Origin: Neorhizobium sp. SHOUNA12A
GTDB taxonomy: Bacteria > Pseudomonadota > Alphaproteobacteria > Rhizobiales > Rhizobiaceae
Direction: 5' to 3'
Assembly (NCBI RefSeq): GCF_023006505.1
Contig: NZ_JALBGV010000006.1
Location: 62,001-126,000 of the forward strand
DNA: 64,000 nt
Part shown: piece after piece, positions 1 to 9,011 of the stretch
Layout: each line of letters starts with the position of its first letter
Position numbering within the stretch: position 1 is the stretch's first letter
The notes under the pieces: generated by a model
Databases searched by the model: none
Seen by the model: only the letters and a program-made list of their open reading frames with translations
What the model was told of the DNA's origin: nothing
Made by a program: the position numbers and the translations under genes

Positions 1-276
1 GGCGGCGAGCAGCAGCAGCACCGCGGCGACCAGCAGCTTGTCGGCGATCGGGTCGAGCATCCGGCCGATATTCGACGTCTGGTTCCAGATGCGGGCGAGG
101 TACCCGTCGAGATAATCGGTGATCGAGGCGACGGCAAACAGAACCAGCGCCGTCCAGCGCGCCACATCGGAGCTTTCAAGCTGTCCTTCGATGAAGAAGC
201 AGCCGACGATGATCGGCACGGCCACGATGCGCGCATAGGTTAGAAGATTGGGGATATTGTATGCGCGCGACGCCAT
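1..276 (-). CDS. pgsA: CDP-diacylglycerol--glycerol-3-phosphate 3-phosphatidyltransferase, 3' part cut by window edge
   Basis: Makes phosphatidylglycerol phosphate from CDP-diacylglycerol and glycerol-3-phosphate at the inner membrane, the committed step to phosphatidylglycerol and cardiolipin. Only the first 92 codons are in the window. The protein starts MASRAYNIPNLLTYARIVAV, and the CDP-alcohol phosphatidyltransferase signature DG-x2-AR-x8-G-x3-D-x3-D is complete: DGYLAR at about residues 58-63, then GRMLDPIAD. Two hydrophobic segments flank it. The start ATG at 276 is the only sensible one. The gene runs leftward out of the window and lies 97 bp downstream of uvrC on the same strand, so the two may be co-transcribed. 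Confidence 0.93.
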   Translation of the reverse strand, partial: MASRAYNIPNLLTYARIVAVPIIVGCFFIEGQLESSDVARWTALVLFAVASITDYLDGYLARIWNQTSNIGRMLDPIADKLLVAAVLLLLAA

Positions 277-373
277 GGGGAGCCTTCCGGATGTTTGCTC
301 CTAGTTGATGTGTTGAGGCCAAGGCGTCAACAGGGTTTCGCGGCTTTTTTGCAGCCGATGGCGTCATGCCGAT

Positions 374-2419
374 TTAGCCAGCCCGGTTCTCGTGGAAATG
401 GTTGTAGATCTGTTTGGCGACAGCCTCGGAAATGCCCTCGACCGCCATGAGGTCGGTCAGGCCCGCCCGCGACACCGCCTTCGCCGTGCCGAAGTGCTGC
501 AGAAGCTTGCGCTTGCGGCCGGGTCCGATCCCTGAAATCTCGTCGAGCGGGTTCTTGACCATCTCCTTCTTGCGCCTTGCCCGGTGCGAGCCGATCGCAA
601 AACGATGGGCCTCGTCGCGCATGCGCTGGATGAAGTAGAGGACCGGATCGCGCGGCGGCAGCGAGAAATCGGATCGGCCGTCGGCGAAGAACCGCTCGCG
701 GCCGGCGTCCCGGTCGACGCCCTTGGCGACGCCGATCGCGGTCACCACGTCGCGGATGCCGAGTTCGTCGAGAATGGCACGTACCGCGCTCATCTGCCCC
801 TGGCCGCCGTCGATGAGGATCACGTCCGGCCAGGCGGGGAAGGCGGCATCGGCCGCATCCTCGGCGCTGGCGCTGGCGCCGGCAACGGCGGTGCGGTCCG
901 GAATGCCCTCTTCCTTGAGGAGGCGCGAGAAGCGGCGGGTCATCACCTCGCGCATCATGCCGAAGTCGTCGCCGGGGGTGATATCGGTCGATTTGATGTT
1001 GAACTTGCGGTACTGGCTCTTCACGAATCCTTCCGGCCCCGCCACCACCATGCCGCCGACCGCATTGGTGCCCATGATATGCGAGTTGTCGTAGATCTCG
1101 ATGCGGCGCGGCACGGAGGACAGGCTGAAGGTCTCCGCGAGCCCCTGCAGCAGGCGGGCCTGCGACGAGGTTTCGGCAAGCCGGCGGCCATGCGCCTCGC
1201 GGGCATTGGCCAGCACGTGGTCGGTCAGGTCCTTCTTCTCGCCGCGCTGGGGCACGGAGATCGTCACCTTGTGGCCGGCCTTTTCAGAAAAAGCCTGGGC
1301 GAGCAGATCCTGTTCGTCGACGGTTTCCGAGAGCAGGATCTGCTTCGGCACCGGCTTGTCGTCATAGAACTGGGCGAGGAAGGCGTTGAGCACTTCCGGG
1401 CCGGAAAGCTGCGGGTCGGCCTTGGGGAAATAGGCGCGGTTGCCCCAGTTCTGGCCGGTCCTGAAGAAGAACACCTGGATGCAGGACATGCCGCCCTCGT
1501 TGTAGATGGCGAAGACATCCGCCTCCTCGACGCCGGCGGGGTTGATGCCCTGGTGACTCTGGACATGGCTGAGTGCCGCCAGCCGGTCGCGATAGATCGC
1601 GGCGCGCTCGAAATCGAGGTCCTCGGAGGCTTCCGCCATCTGGCGGGCGATTGCCGACTTGACGTTCTGGCTCTTGCCAGAAAGGAAATCCTTGGCTTCG
1701 CCGACCAGCGCCGCATAACCTTCGTCGCTGATCTCGCGGGTGCAGGGTCCCGAGCAGCGCTTGATCTGGAACAGCAGACAGGGGCGGGTGCGGGTCTCGA
1801 AGACGCTGTCGGTGCAGGTGCGCAGCAGGAAGGCGCGCTGCAGCGAGTTGATGGTGCGGCCGACAGCGGCAGCCGAAGCAAAGGGGCCGAAATAATCGCC
1901 TTTGCGCGCCCGCGCGCCGCGATGCTTGAAGATCGCCGGAGCCCGGTGGTCGCCGGTGATCATGATGTAAGGAAAGGATTTGTCGTCGCGCAGAAGAACG
2001 TTGAAGCGCGGCCGCAGGCGCTTGATGAGATTGGCCTCGAGCAGCAGCGCCTCGGTCTCCGTCCGCGTCGTGACGAATTCCATATGGGTGGTTTCGCGCA
2101 CCATCTTGGCGATGCGGTTGGAATGGACACGGCCCTGCGCATAATTGCCGACGCGCTTCTTGAGGCTGCGCGCCTTGCCGACGTAAAGTACGTCCTGCGC
2201 ATCGTTGAACATCCGGTAGACGCCCGGCGCGTTCGGCAGGTGTTTGACGAATTCGGCGATCAGGTCGGCGCCCTTCAGCCCGCTGTCGTTCTTCCAGCCT
2301 TCGTTCCAGTCGATCGACGCAGCGGGGCCCTGGGCCGGCTCGGTGACCAGCACATCGTCGTCGTCTTCTTCCGTCTCGTCGTAGAGAACGCCGCCGTCGG
2401 GCAGCTTCGTTCCGTTCAT
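374..2419 (-). CDS. uvrC: UvrABC excinuclease subunit C
   Basis: Nucleotide-excision repair nuclease that makes the incisions on both sides of a lesion marked by UvrAB, in the cytoplasm. The 681-residue protein has a GIY-YIG domain at about 58-140 (APGVYRMF, then [14 protein letters not shown]), a UVR helix pair near residue 255 ([15 protein letters not shown]), the RNase H-like half containing [19 protein letters not shown], and C-terminal helix-hairpin-helix motifs ([20 protein letters not shown]). An acidic N-terminal extension of about 45 residues (EEDDDD) is common in rhizobial UvrC. The start at 2419 has GGAGACTAGGA just upstream. A 613-codon open frame on the opposite strand is a shadow. 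Confidence 0.97.
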   Translation of the reverse strand: MNGTKLPDGGVLYDETEEDDDDVLVTEPAQGPAASIDWNEGWKNDSGLKGADLIAEFVKHLPNAPGVYRMFNDAQDVLYVGKARSLKKRVGNYAQGRVHSNRIAKMVRETTHMEFVTTRTETEALLLEANLIKRLRPRFNVLLRDDKSFPYIMITGDHRAPAIFKHRGARARKGDYFGPFASAAAVGRTINSLQRAFLLRTCTDSVFETRTRPCLLFQIKRCSGPCTREISDEGYAALVGEAKDFLSGKSQNVKSAIARQMAEASEDLDFERAAIYRDRLAALSHVQSHQGINPAGVEEADVFAIYNEGGMSCIQVFFFRTGQNWGNRAYFPKADPQLSGPEVLNAFLAQFYDDKPVPKQILLSETVDEQDLLAQAFSEKAGHKVTISVPQRGEKKDLTDHVLANAREAHGRRLAETSSQARLLQGLAETFSLSSVPRRIEIYDNSHIMGTNAVGGMVVAGPEGFVKSQYRKFNIKSTDITPGDDFGMMREVMTRRFSRLLKEEGIPDRTAVAGASASAEDAADAAFPAWPDVILIDGGQGQMSAVRAILDELGIRDVVTAIGVAKGVDRDAGRERFFADGRSDFSLPPRDPVLYFIQRMRDEAHRFAIGSHRARRKKEMVKNPLDEISGIGPGRKRKLLQHFGTAKAVSRAGLTDLMAVEGISEAVAKQIYNHFHENRAG

Positions 2420-3089
2420 TCCTAGTCTCCGCCGGATGTCGGCATCCGGCCATCACCGATTCGAACCATGCGTCCATGACATGTGCCGACGACGGCAGCT
2501 TGTCAAAATATTGCGCTGAAGCGGCCCGATTCCCTGCGCAAAGGCCGCTGCCGGAGAAATAGTGTCTCGGGGCAGATATTGAAAGCGCTGGCAAAAATTC
2601 CGCCCATGCTCTTGACGAAGGCCGAAATGGCCGTTCCCGCGGTGGAATATTTAAGGCAGAAATCCGGCGGCGGGCGCCGGCCGTCCGCCTGCGGAGAGGC
2701 GAAATACGTCCGTGTTTCTGCTCAAGTTTTGATTTCTACAAGCGGCCGATCCGGTTTTGCTGCGAATACAAGTCGAACTTGGCGAGTGGCGCCCGCGCCG
2801 GTTCGCGCTGACAAGTGTATTGACTGAGTTGTGCTTTGGATTTAAGAAGTAATTTATAAATGTAAAAATATTTATATTTAAAGTAAGCGTTGCTTAAGGT
2901 TAATCAAACGTGTGTTGCGATACAGCAACATCAAATTTTGGCCTTCTGTGTGCCACAATCAATTCACATTTCGGCTCTTTCTATTCCTCAATTGCCCTCC
3001 ACATTCCGTTTCAGCGGGCAGGGAACAAATGTGTCGCCAACCATGTTGTCGCGGCGAATTCCCGGCGCAGCAGTAAAAGGAGAAAATGT
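2420..3089. other. 670-bp non-coding gap with AT-rich promoter-proximal segment
   Basis: No convincing gene lies here. The first 400 bp are GC-rich, and the open frames across them look like shadows without a plausible ribosome site. From about 2826 to 2960 the sequence becomes strongly AT-rich (runs such as TTTATAAATGTAAAAATATT), unlike the rest of the window. This segment lies 130-260 bp before the outer-membrane protein gene at 3090 and probably contains its promoter and UP-like or nucleoid-protein binding sequence. The remaining part up to 3089 would be a long 5' leader, which could be regulatory. Confidence 0.5.
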
Positions 3090-3725
3090 ATGCGTACTCT
3101 CATCGCAACTCTGATGGCCTCGGCAGTCAGCTTCATCGCCATCTCCGCGGCCAATGCCGCTGATGCCGTCGAACAAATTCCGCAGGCCCCGGTTGCAACC
3201 GAAGAGCCGGCCCCGGCTGCCAGCTGGCAGGGTTTCTATCTCGGTGGTTATGGTCAGTATGACTGGGGTCGCTTCGGTAGCGGCGACCGCGACGGCCAGT
3301 TCGGCGGCGGTGCTTATACGGGCTACAACTTCCAGAGCGGCTCGATCGTTTACGGTGTCGAAGCAGACGTCGGTTACAACGGCACGAAGAGCACCACGGA
3401 CGATGGCTTTGAAGGCAAGGCTGGCTGGAACGGCTCGGTTCGTGGCCGCGTCGGCTACGACCTCAACCCCTTCCTGATCTACGGTACGGCCGGTGTCGCT
3501 CTGCAGGACAACGAACTGCGTGACGCGACCTCGTCCGACAGCAAGACCGGCGTGGGTTACACGGTCGGTGCCGGTGCTGAAGCCTTCATCACCAACAACG
3601 TCACCGCTCGTGTCGAATACCGCTACACGGATTACGGTTCGGACAGCTACTCGCTCGATTCCGGTTCGGTCTCGAAGGGCTTCGACGACCACAGCGTCAA
3701 GGTCGGTATCGGCGTGAAGTTCTAA
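3090..3725 (+). CDS. Outer-membrane beta-barrel protein (Omp25/31-RopB type)
   Basis: A 211-residue exported protein. A signal peptide covers about residues 1-23 (MRTLIATLMASAVSFIAISA, then ANA-AD). The mature part is rich in Gly and aromatic residues, with alternating strand pattern (GFYLGGYGQYDWGRF, GAYTGYNF, VGIGVKF) and ends in phenylalanine, the usual signal for BAM-dependent insertion. This matches the small 8-stranded porin-like OMP_b-brl family common in rhizobia and Brucella. The start at 3090 is chosen because AAAAGGAGAAA lies immediately upstream and because it gives a clean signal peptide; the frame is open to 2910 but the extension is not signal-like. The gene is monocistronic, with a strong terminator downstream. 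Confidence 0.9.
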   Translation: MRTLIATLMASAVSFIAISAANAADAVEQIPQAPVATEEPAPAASWQGFYLGGYGQYDWGRFGSGDRDGQFGGGAYTGYNFQSGSIVYGVEADVGYNGTKSTTDDGFEGKAGWNGSVRGRVGYDLNPFLIYGTAGVALQDNELRDATSSDSKTGVGYTVGAGAEAFITNNVTARVEYRYTDYGSDSYSLDSGSVSKGFDDHSVKVGIGVKF

Positions 3726-3751
3726 GTTCAATAGCCTTAACAGGCTGGGGA

Positions 3752-3780
3752 AAGCCCGGGCTTCGGTCCGGGCTTTTTTT
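3752..3780 (+). terminator. Rho-independent terminator after the outer-membrane protein gene
   Basis: The stem AAGCCCGG/CCGGGCTT with a short GCTTCGGT-type loop is followed by a run of seven T. It sits 27 bp after the stop at 3725 and just before the convergent stop of the GST gene at 3785, so it may also limit read-through between the two. Confidence 0.85.
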
Positions 3781-3784
3781 GTTT

Positions 3785-4381
3785 TTAGGCTGCCGATTTC
3801 ATCGCGGTATAGGAAGCGAAGCGCTTGGTGAAGACGTCCGGCCAGGAGGCAAGTTCCGGCCGGCCCGCGGCCCATTGCCCGTTGAAGCGCAGATCGAGGT
3901 AACCGATCAACGCAGCCAGCGCGAAATGGCCGCCATGCAGTTTCTTGCCGGTTTTCGGCAGGTTATTCTCGAGGTGATCGAGCCCGCGCACGACCTTGGC
4001 CCACTGTTTGTCGATCCATGGCTGGTGGACCTTGTCCTCGTCGCGCGAGCGGCGCTCGTAGACGATTGCCAGAAGGCAATCCGTGATGCCGTCGCAGAGC
4101 GCTTCCAGCACTTCCGCCTCGGTGCGCTTTGCATCCTTCTTCGGATAGAGCTTGCCGCCCGACTGACGATCGAGCCAGTGCATGATCGCGACGCTGTCGT
4201 AGATCGGCGGCTCGCCATCACGGAGCAGGACAGGGATCTTGCCGAGCGGGTTGTTGCTCACCAGTTCTGGCGGAGCCGCGTTGGTGTCGGTCTTCACCTC
4301 GGTGATCCCGATGCCGAGATGGCGCGCCGCCATGCGCACCTTGGCGGAATAGGGCGAGGCCGGGGAATAAAGCAGCTTCAT
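3785..4381 (-). CDS. Glutathione S-transferase family protein
   Basis: A 198-residue cytoplasmic GST-fold protein. The N-terminal thioredoxin-like half starts MKLLYSPASPYSAKVRMAAR, with Ser/Tyr positions near the expected catalytic site, and continues to the NPLGKIPVLLRDG glutathione-binding cis-Pro motif (about 45-57) and the DSVAIMHWLD segment. The C-terminal half is helical, with the GHFALAALIGYLDLRF segment at about 150-165. The start at 4381 has AAGGAAAG upstream. The substrate cannot be told from sequence. It points toward the outer-membrane gene and lies downstream of the RNase T2 gene on the same strand with a 33-bp gap, so the two may be co-transcribed. Confidence 0.88.
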   Translation of the reverse strand: MKLLYSPASPYSAKVRMAARHLGIGITEVKTDTNAAPPELVSNNPLGKIPVLLRDGEPPIYDSVAIMHWLDRQSGGKLYPKKDAKRTEAEVLEALCDGITDCLLAIVYERRSRDEDKVHQPWIDKQWAKVVRGLDHLENNLPKTGKKLHGGHFALAALIGYLDLRFNGQWAAGRPELASWPDVFTKRFASYTAMKSAA

Positions 4382-4414
4382 GATCTTTCCTTCTCGACGA
4401 ACTTCAGCGCGCCG

Positions 4415-5080
4415 TCATTTCGCGGGCGGCAGGATGATCTGGCTGACCTTGCAGCTGTCGCGGTCGACCTCAGCGCAATCACGGAATTGCAGATCCTTGG
4501 TGAAACAGATGCGCACCTCTTCCAGCTGACGGCCCTCGCAGCTCGTCGAGATGCCGCGGTGGCTCATGCCCGGATTGGCGGCAACGAATTTCTCTTCGAT
4601 CTGGTCGGCCGACAGCGTCATGGCCGAGTCGCCGCGGGACAGATCGGCGGGCAGTTTGATCCGCGAAAAGGCCTCACGGACCTTTTCGAAATAATCAGCC
4701 TGGCTGAGCCCGGTGCAGCTTCCGTGCTTGCGCCACTGATGTCCGATCAGGCCCATCGACGGCATGATGTCGAAGAGCGGTTTGCCGAGCGACTGCGGCA
4801 CACGGCCCGGCTCCTTCGTCTCGCAGAAATCCGGATAGCCCTTTTCGTATTGCGGCCACAGCCCGTGGACGATGAAACGGAAATCCTTGTCCGTGCTGCA
4901 TTGCTGGTCGTTTTTGCCGCCGCTCTGCGAAGCGCAGAAGGTTGGCGACCAGGAAAGCGACAGGACGTAGAAATCGAACTGTCCCGCGTGATCCTGCCGA
5001 TTGTCCGATCGGCGCTCCTGGGCGGAGGCGGTGGATGCGAAAAGCGCGAGAAAAAGGAAAGCGATAAAACGGTTGGTCAT
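4415..5080 (-). CDS. Secreted ribonuclease T2 family protein
   Basis: Endoribonuclease that cleaves RNA through a 2',3'-cyclic phosphate, probably in the periplasm or outside the cell. The 221-residue protein has a signal peptide (MTNRFIAFLFLALFASTASA, cut before QERR) and both catalytic segments of the family: FIVHGLWPQY (CAS I) and GLIGHQWRKHGSCTG (CAS II), each with its histidine, plus Glu/Lys in the second. Several cysteines could pair as disulfides. The open frame extends to 5344, but the extension runs antisense into rlmJ and lacks a signal; the start at 5080 is preferred. The stop lies 33 bp before the GST start. Confidence 0.9.
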   Translation of the reverse strand: MTNRFIAFLFLALFASTASAQERRSDNRQDHAGQFDFYVLSLSWSPTFCASQSGGKNDQQCSTDKDFRFIVHGLWPQYEKGYPDFCETKEPGRVPQSLGKPLFDIMPSMGLIGHQWRKHGSCTGLSQADYFEKVREAFSRIKLPADLSRGDSAMTLSADQIEEKFVAANPGMSHRGISTSCEGRQLEEVRICFTKDLQFRDCAEVDRDSCKVSQIILPPAK

Positions 5081-5130
5081 CGGCCGGCCCCCTGCAATGC
5101 GCGGCACCATGGGCGGGAAGCCACGCCTGG

Positions 5131-6009
5131 TCAAGACTCCGAATCGAGGTCGTTGTCGACGGTCTCGCCGGTCAGCCAGAAGGCTCGCTGCGAGGCGAAC
5201 CGATCCTGCGCCAGGATGGTTTTCAACGTCGGCAGAAGCGTGTGCAACTCCTCCTTCAGCGTGAAGGGCGGGTTGACGATGATGAGGCCGGAGCCGGACA
5301 ACCCGGTCGTCTCGCGGTCGCTTTGAACGGTCAACTCGGCGCACAGCATTTTCGGGATGTCCAGCGCCTTCAGCTCATCGTGAAAGGCCCTGAGCGGCGC
5401 GCCCTTCTTGATCGGATACCAGAGGCAGAAGGTGCCGCCTTGAAAGCGGCGCCAGCCGGTCGACAGGCCTTTCACCAGGCGCCTGTATTCGCCTTCTTCC
5501 TCGAAAGGCGGATCGACGAGCACAATTCCGCGCTTTTCCTTCGGCGGCAGATGCGCGCCGAGCGCCAGCCAGCCGTCGAGTTCGGTGGCGCGTACCTGAA
5601 AATCGCCCTCGAACAGATTGTGCAGGCGATTGAAGTCTTCCGGATGCAGTTCCATTGCCGACAACCGGTCCTGAGGGCGGAACAGCATACGGGCAAGTTT
5701 CGGCGAGCCGGGATAAAGTTTGAGCGCGCCGGTCGGGTTCAATTCCCTGACCGCCGTCAGATAGGGATCCAGCAGGTCCGCGACCTTTGACGGCAGTTCC
5801 GCGTCCATCAGCCGGCCGATGCCGTCGCGCCATTCGCCGGTCTTCTGCGCCTCGTCCGAGGAAAGGTCGTAAAGCCCGATGCCGGCATGGGTATCCAGCA
5901 GGCGAAAAGCCTTGTCCTTGTTCTGCGCATAGCGGATCAACCGCGCCAAAACCGCGTGTTTGAGGACATCGGCAAAATTGCCCGCGTGATAGATGTGCCG
6001 GTAGTTCAT
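5131..6009 (-). CDS. rlmJ: 23S rRNA (adenine(2030)-N(6))-methyltransferase
   Basis: SAM-dependent enzyme that methylates A2030 of 23S rRNA. The 292-residue protein starts MNYRHIYHAGNFADVLKHAV, which is diagnostic of RlmJ/ComJ proteins. The SAM site is seen in LLDTHAGIGLYDL (about 38-50), and the catalytic (D/N)PPF motif is present as VLVDPPFEEEGEY at about 166-178. Length matches the family. It is transcribed leftward, divergently from the molybdoprotein gene at 6093, with an 83-bp gap that must hold both promoters. No unusual features are seen; RNase T2 follows 50 bp downstream. Confidence 0.95.
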   Translation of the reverse strand: MNYRHIYHAGNFADVLKHAVLARLIRYAQNKDKAFRLLDTHAGIGLYDLSSDEAQKTGEWRDGIGRLMDAELPSKVADLLDPYLTAVRELNPTGALKLYPGSPKLARMLFRPQDRLSAMELHPEDFNRLHNLFEGDFQVRATELDGWLALGAHLPPKEKRGIVLVDPPFEEEGEYRRLVKGLSTGWRRFQGGTFCLWYPIKKGAPLRAFHDELKALDIPKMLCAELTVQSDRETTGLSGSGLIIVNPPFTLKEELHTLLPTLKTILAQDRFASQRAFWLTGETVDNDLDSES

Positions 6010-6092
6010 CGTTGCTGGTGTCTCGCTTGAATTAAATTGATGCGCTGCAAATCACGCTTTTTGCGGACGTCAGCTTGCAATATAGAAAAGCC

Positions 6093-8246
6093 ATGAACGT
6101 TGCGACCCCGATTACCGCGAAAACCCCAATCGCCCCAGAAAAGTCCGGCCACAATTCCGTCGGACACACCGTTTGTCCGCACGACTGTCCGTCGGCCTGC
6201 GCACTGGACATAGATATCACCGCCGACGGCCGCATCGGCCGCGTGCGCGGGGCTGCCGACAACAGCTATACCGCCGGCGTCATCTGCGCCAAGGTCGCCC
6301 GCTATTCCGAGCGGCTCTACCATCCCGGCCGGCTGATGCACCCGAAGCGCCGCTTGGGCGCCAAGGGCGAGGGGAACTGGCAGGAGCTGTCCTGGGAGGC
6401 CGCACTCGACGAGATCGCTAACGCCTTCGTCAAGGCGGAGGCGAGATACGGATCGGAAGCGATCTGGCCCTATTTTTATGCCGGCACGATGGGCCAGGTG
6501 CAGCGCGATTCGATCGAGCGGCTGCGGCACGCGAAAAAATACTCAGGCTTCTTCGGCACGATCTGCACCAACATGGCCTGGACCGGTTACGTGATGGGAA
6601 CCGGCGCATTGCGCGGTCCGGATCCGCGCGAGATGGCAAAGTCCGATTGCGTGGTGATCTGGGGCACCAACGCCGTCTCCACGCAGGTCAACGTCATGAC
6701 CCACGCGGTGAAGGCGCGCAAGGAGCGCGGCGCCAAGATCGTCGTCATCGACATCTACGACAACCCGACGATGAAACAGGCCGATATGGCGCTGACCGTG
6801 CGCCCCGGCACCGATGCGGCGCTTGCCTGCGCCGTCATGCACGTCGCCTTCCGCGACGGATATGCCGACCGCGCCTACATGGCGCAATATGCCGACGACC
6901 CGGTCGGCCTCGAAGCGCATCTGAAGGCGAAGACGCCGGAATGGGCCTCCGCCATCACCGGCCTGTCGGTCGAAGAGATCGAGACCTTCGCCCGCCTCGT
7001 CGGCACCACCCAAAAGACCTTCTTCCGGCTGGGCTACGGTTTTGCCCGCCAGCGCAACGGCACCGTCGCCATGCATGCGGCGCTGTCGATCGCGACCGTG
7101 CTCGGCTGCTGGCAATACGAGGGCGGCGGCGCTTTTCACAACAACGGCGAGATTTTCCGGCTCAACAAGTCCGAGCTGATGGGCACGGCCTATGCCGATC
7201 CCGATATCCGCCAGCTCGACCAGTCGCAGATCGGCCGGGTGCTGACCGGCGATGCCGAGGCGCTGCGGCACGGCGGGCCGGTGACGGCCATGCTGATCCA
7301 GAACACCAATCCGATGAACGTCGCCCCAGAACAGCGCCTCGTCCGCCAGGGCTTCCTGCGCGACGACCTGTTCGTCGCGGTGCACGAGCAGTTCATGACC
7401 GATACGGCCGAAGTCGCCGATATCGTCCTGCCGGCAACGATGTTCGTCGAGCATGACGACCTCTACCGCGCCGGCGGGCAGCAGCATATCCTGCTCGGCC
7501 CGAAGCTGGTCGAGCCGCCGTCGACGGTGCGCACCAACCTCTTCGTCATCGAGGAACTGGCCAAGCGCCTCGGCGTCGATCATTTTCCTGGTTTCGGCCT
7601 CGACGAACGCCAGCATATCGACCGCATTCTGAAGGCCAGCCACTGGGGCGCCTACGAGGATCTGGCGCGGACCAAATGGATCGATGCGCAGCCGGATTTC
7701 GAAACCGCCCATTACATCAAGGGGTTTGGTTATCCGGACGGAAAATTCCGCTTCAGGCCGGACTGGGCGAACGGCCCGTCGCCGGACAAGCCGCCGAAAA
7801 ATGTCGGGCCGCTGGGACCGATCGGCGAACTGCCGGTCTTCCCCGACCAGGTCGATGTCATCGAAGTGGCGGACGAGGCGCATCCCTTCCGGCTGGCGAC
7901 TTCCCCGGCCCGCAGCTTCCTCAACTCCTCCTTCACCGAGACGAAAAGCTCGTACGAGCGGGAAGGGCGGCCGGAAGTGATGATCGAGCCGACCGATGCG
8001 GAGCGCCTCGGCATCGTCGACGGCGATATCGTCCGGCTCGGCAACACCCGCGGCGAAATCCGTCTGCATGCAAGGCTCGTGGCCGGCGCAAGGCCGGGCG
8101 TGCTGATCGCCGAGGGGCTTTGGCCGAACCGCAAGCATCTCGACGGCGAGGGTATCAACGTGCTGACCGGCGCCGACGCCGTGGCGCCCTATGGCGGCGC
8201 GGCCTTCCACGACAACAAGGTATGGCTTCGCAAGGACCCAGCATGA
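6093..8246 (+). CDS. Molybdopterin oxidoreductase with N-terminal 4Fe-4S site (bis-MGD family, substrate unknown)
   Basis: A 717-residue DMSO-reductase-superfamily protein. The [4Fe-4S] ligands are CPHDCPSAC near residue 30 and the following Cys in GVICAKVARYSER. Molybdopterin-binding blocks follow (WEAALDEIA, GTNAVSTQVN, IVVIDIYDNPT, VRPGTDAALA), then NPMNVAPEQ, and a C-terminal molydopterin dinucleotide-binding domain (LATSPARSFLNSSF to the end). The Cys in GTICTNMAW is a candidate Mo ligand, but this is inference. There is no Tat or Sec signal, so it is probably cytoplasmic. No electron-transfer subunit is adjacent. ATG 6093 is preferred over an upstream in-frame TTG at 6075. The stop overlaps the next start. 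Confidence 0.88.
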   Translation: MNVATPITAKTPIAPEKSGHNSVGHTVCPHDCPSACALDIDITADGRIGRVRGAADNSYTAGVICAKVARYSERLYHPGRLMHPKRRLGAKGEGNWQELSWEAALDEIANAFVKAEARYGSEAIWPYFYAGTMGQVQRDSIERLRHAKKYSGFFGTICTNMAWTGYVMGTGALRGPDPREMAKSDCVVIWGTNAVSTQVNVMTHAVKARKERGAKIVVIDIYDNPTMKQADMALTVRPGTDAALACAVMHVAFRDGYADRAYMAQYADDPVGLEAHLKAKTPEWASAITGLSVEEIETFARLVGTTQKTFFRLGYGFARQRNGTVAMHAALSIATVLGCWQYEGGGAFHNNGEIFRLNKSELMGTAYADPDIRQLDQSQIGRVLTGDAEALRHGGPVTAMLIQNTNPMNVAPEQRLVRQGFLRDDLFVAVHEQFMTDTAEVADIVLPATMFVEHDDLYRAGGQQHILLGPKLVEPPSTVRTNLFVIEELAKRLGVDHFPGFGLDERQHIDRILKASHWGAYEDLARTKWIDAQPDFETAHYIKGFGYPDGKFRFRPDWANGPSPDKPPKNVGPLGPIGELPVFPDQVDVIEVADEAHPFRLATSPARSFLNSSFTETKSSYEREGRPEVMIEPTDAERLGIVDGDIVRLGNTRGEIRLHARLVAGARPGVLIAEGLWPNRKHLDGEGINVLTGADAVAPYGGAAFHDNKVWLRKDPA

Positions 8247-8836
8247 CCGGGCGGATTGATCGGGTGAAGCTCGTCAGCGAGAAGACGTTGTCGGATGGCT
8301 GGACGCGGCTTTCGAGCTACGAACTCGACTACGCCGATCGCAGCGGCGAAACCCACCGCCTGCATCGCGAAATCTACCATAAGTCCGAGGCCGCCTGCAT
8401 CCTTCTCTACGATGCGAAGCGCGACATGGTCGTGCTGGTGAGGCAGTTCCGATTGCCCGCCTATCTGACCGGCAAGCCGGCATGGATGGTCGAAGTGCCG
8501 GCCGGGCTGCTCGACGAGGACCACCCGGAAGAGGCGATCCGGCGCGAAGCGATGGAGGAAACCGGCTACCGCCTGCGGGATGTGCGGTTTGTCTTCAAGG
8601 CATTCATGTCGCCCGGCGCAATCACCGAGCTCGTGCATTTCTTCCATGCGCCGATCGATCTTTCCGATCGCGTGAACGGTGGCGGCGGGCTTGCCGAGGA
8701 GCACGAGGATATCGAGGTTCTCGAACTGCCACTCGACGAGGCGTTTGCGATGATCGGCAATGGCGAAATCATCGATGCGAAGACGATCATGATGCTGCAA
8801 TGGGCGGTGATTAACCGGTCATCGTTCGCCGCCTGA
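8243..8836 (+). CDS. NUDIX hydrolase, NudK/ADP-ribose-GDP-mannose pyrophosphatase type
   Basis: Hydrolyses a nucleoside-diphosphate-linked compound, probably a nucleotide sugar such as GDP-mannose or ADP-ribose; the exact substrate is inference. The 197-residue protein has the Nudix box around residues 92-114 with the catalytic core REAMEETGYRL, preceded by WMVEVPAGLLDED, the pattern of the NudK branch. The N-terminal part (HREIYHKSEAACILLYD) fits the same branch. Its ATG at 8243 overlaps the TGA of the molybdoprotein gene (ATGA), so translation is likely coupled and the two products may act together. Transcription ends in a 175-bp gap before phnM. Confidence 0.88.
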   Translation: MTGRIDRVKLVSEKTLSDGWTRLSSYELDYADRSGETHRLHREIYHKSEAACILLYDAKRDMVVLVRQFRLPAYLTGKPAWMVEVPAGLLDEDHPEEAIRREAMEETGYRLRDVRFVFKAFMSPGAITELVHFFHAPIDLSDRVNGGGGLAEEHEDIEVLELPLDEAFAMIGNGEIIDAKTIMMLQWAVINRSSFAA

Positions 8837-8936
8837 TCTCCGGGCGGTGCCGCGGTAGAGGCTTGAAACGCCGATAAACCCGGTCGCCTGTTGTTTCAGT
8901 CGCCGCGTGATTGTGATTTGACCTTGAGCCGCCCGG

Positions 8937-8954
8937 ATTTCACATGAATGTCAC
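8937..8954 (+). promoter_or_regulatory. Candidate Pho box upstream of phnM
   Basis: ATTTCAC-ATGA-ATGTCAC has the 7-4-7 spacing of PhoB direct repeats (consensus CTGTCAT-N4-CTGTCAC). The second half matches 6 of 7 positions, the first about 4 of 7. It lies 57 bp before the phnM start, where a PhoB-activated promoter would be expected. Function is inferred. Confidence 0.45.
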
Positions 8955-9011
8955 GAATGGCGGCTAAGCGCTGCCTCTTGATAATCATCCTTATATGGTC
9001 AGGAGAAAGCC

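Noticed and set aside
584-2425. 613-codon open frame opposite uvrC
   Set aside because: It lies wholly antisense to a clear uvrC, and its sequence is Arg/Ala/Gly/Asp-biased, typical of a shadow frame in GC-rich DNA.
2483-2827. 114-codon frame in the gap before the outer-membrane protein gene
   Set aside because: It has no family resemblance, poor composition and no proper ribosome site.
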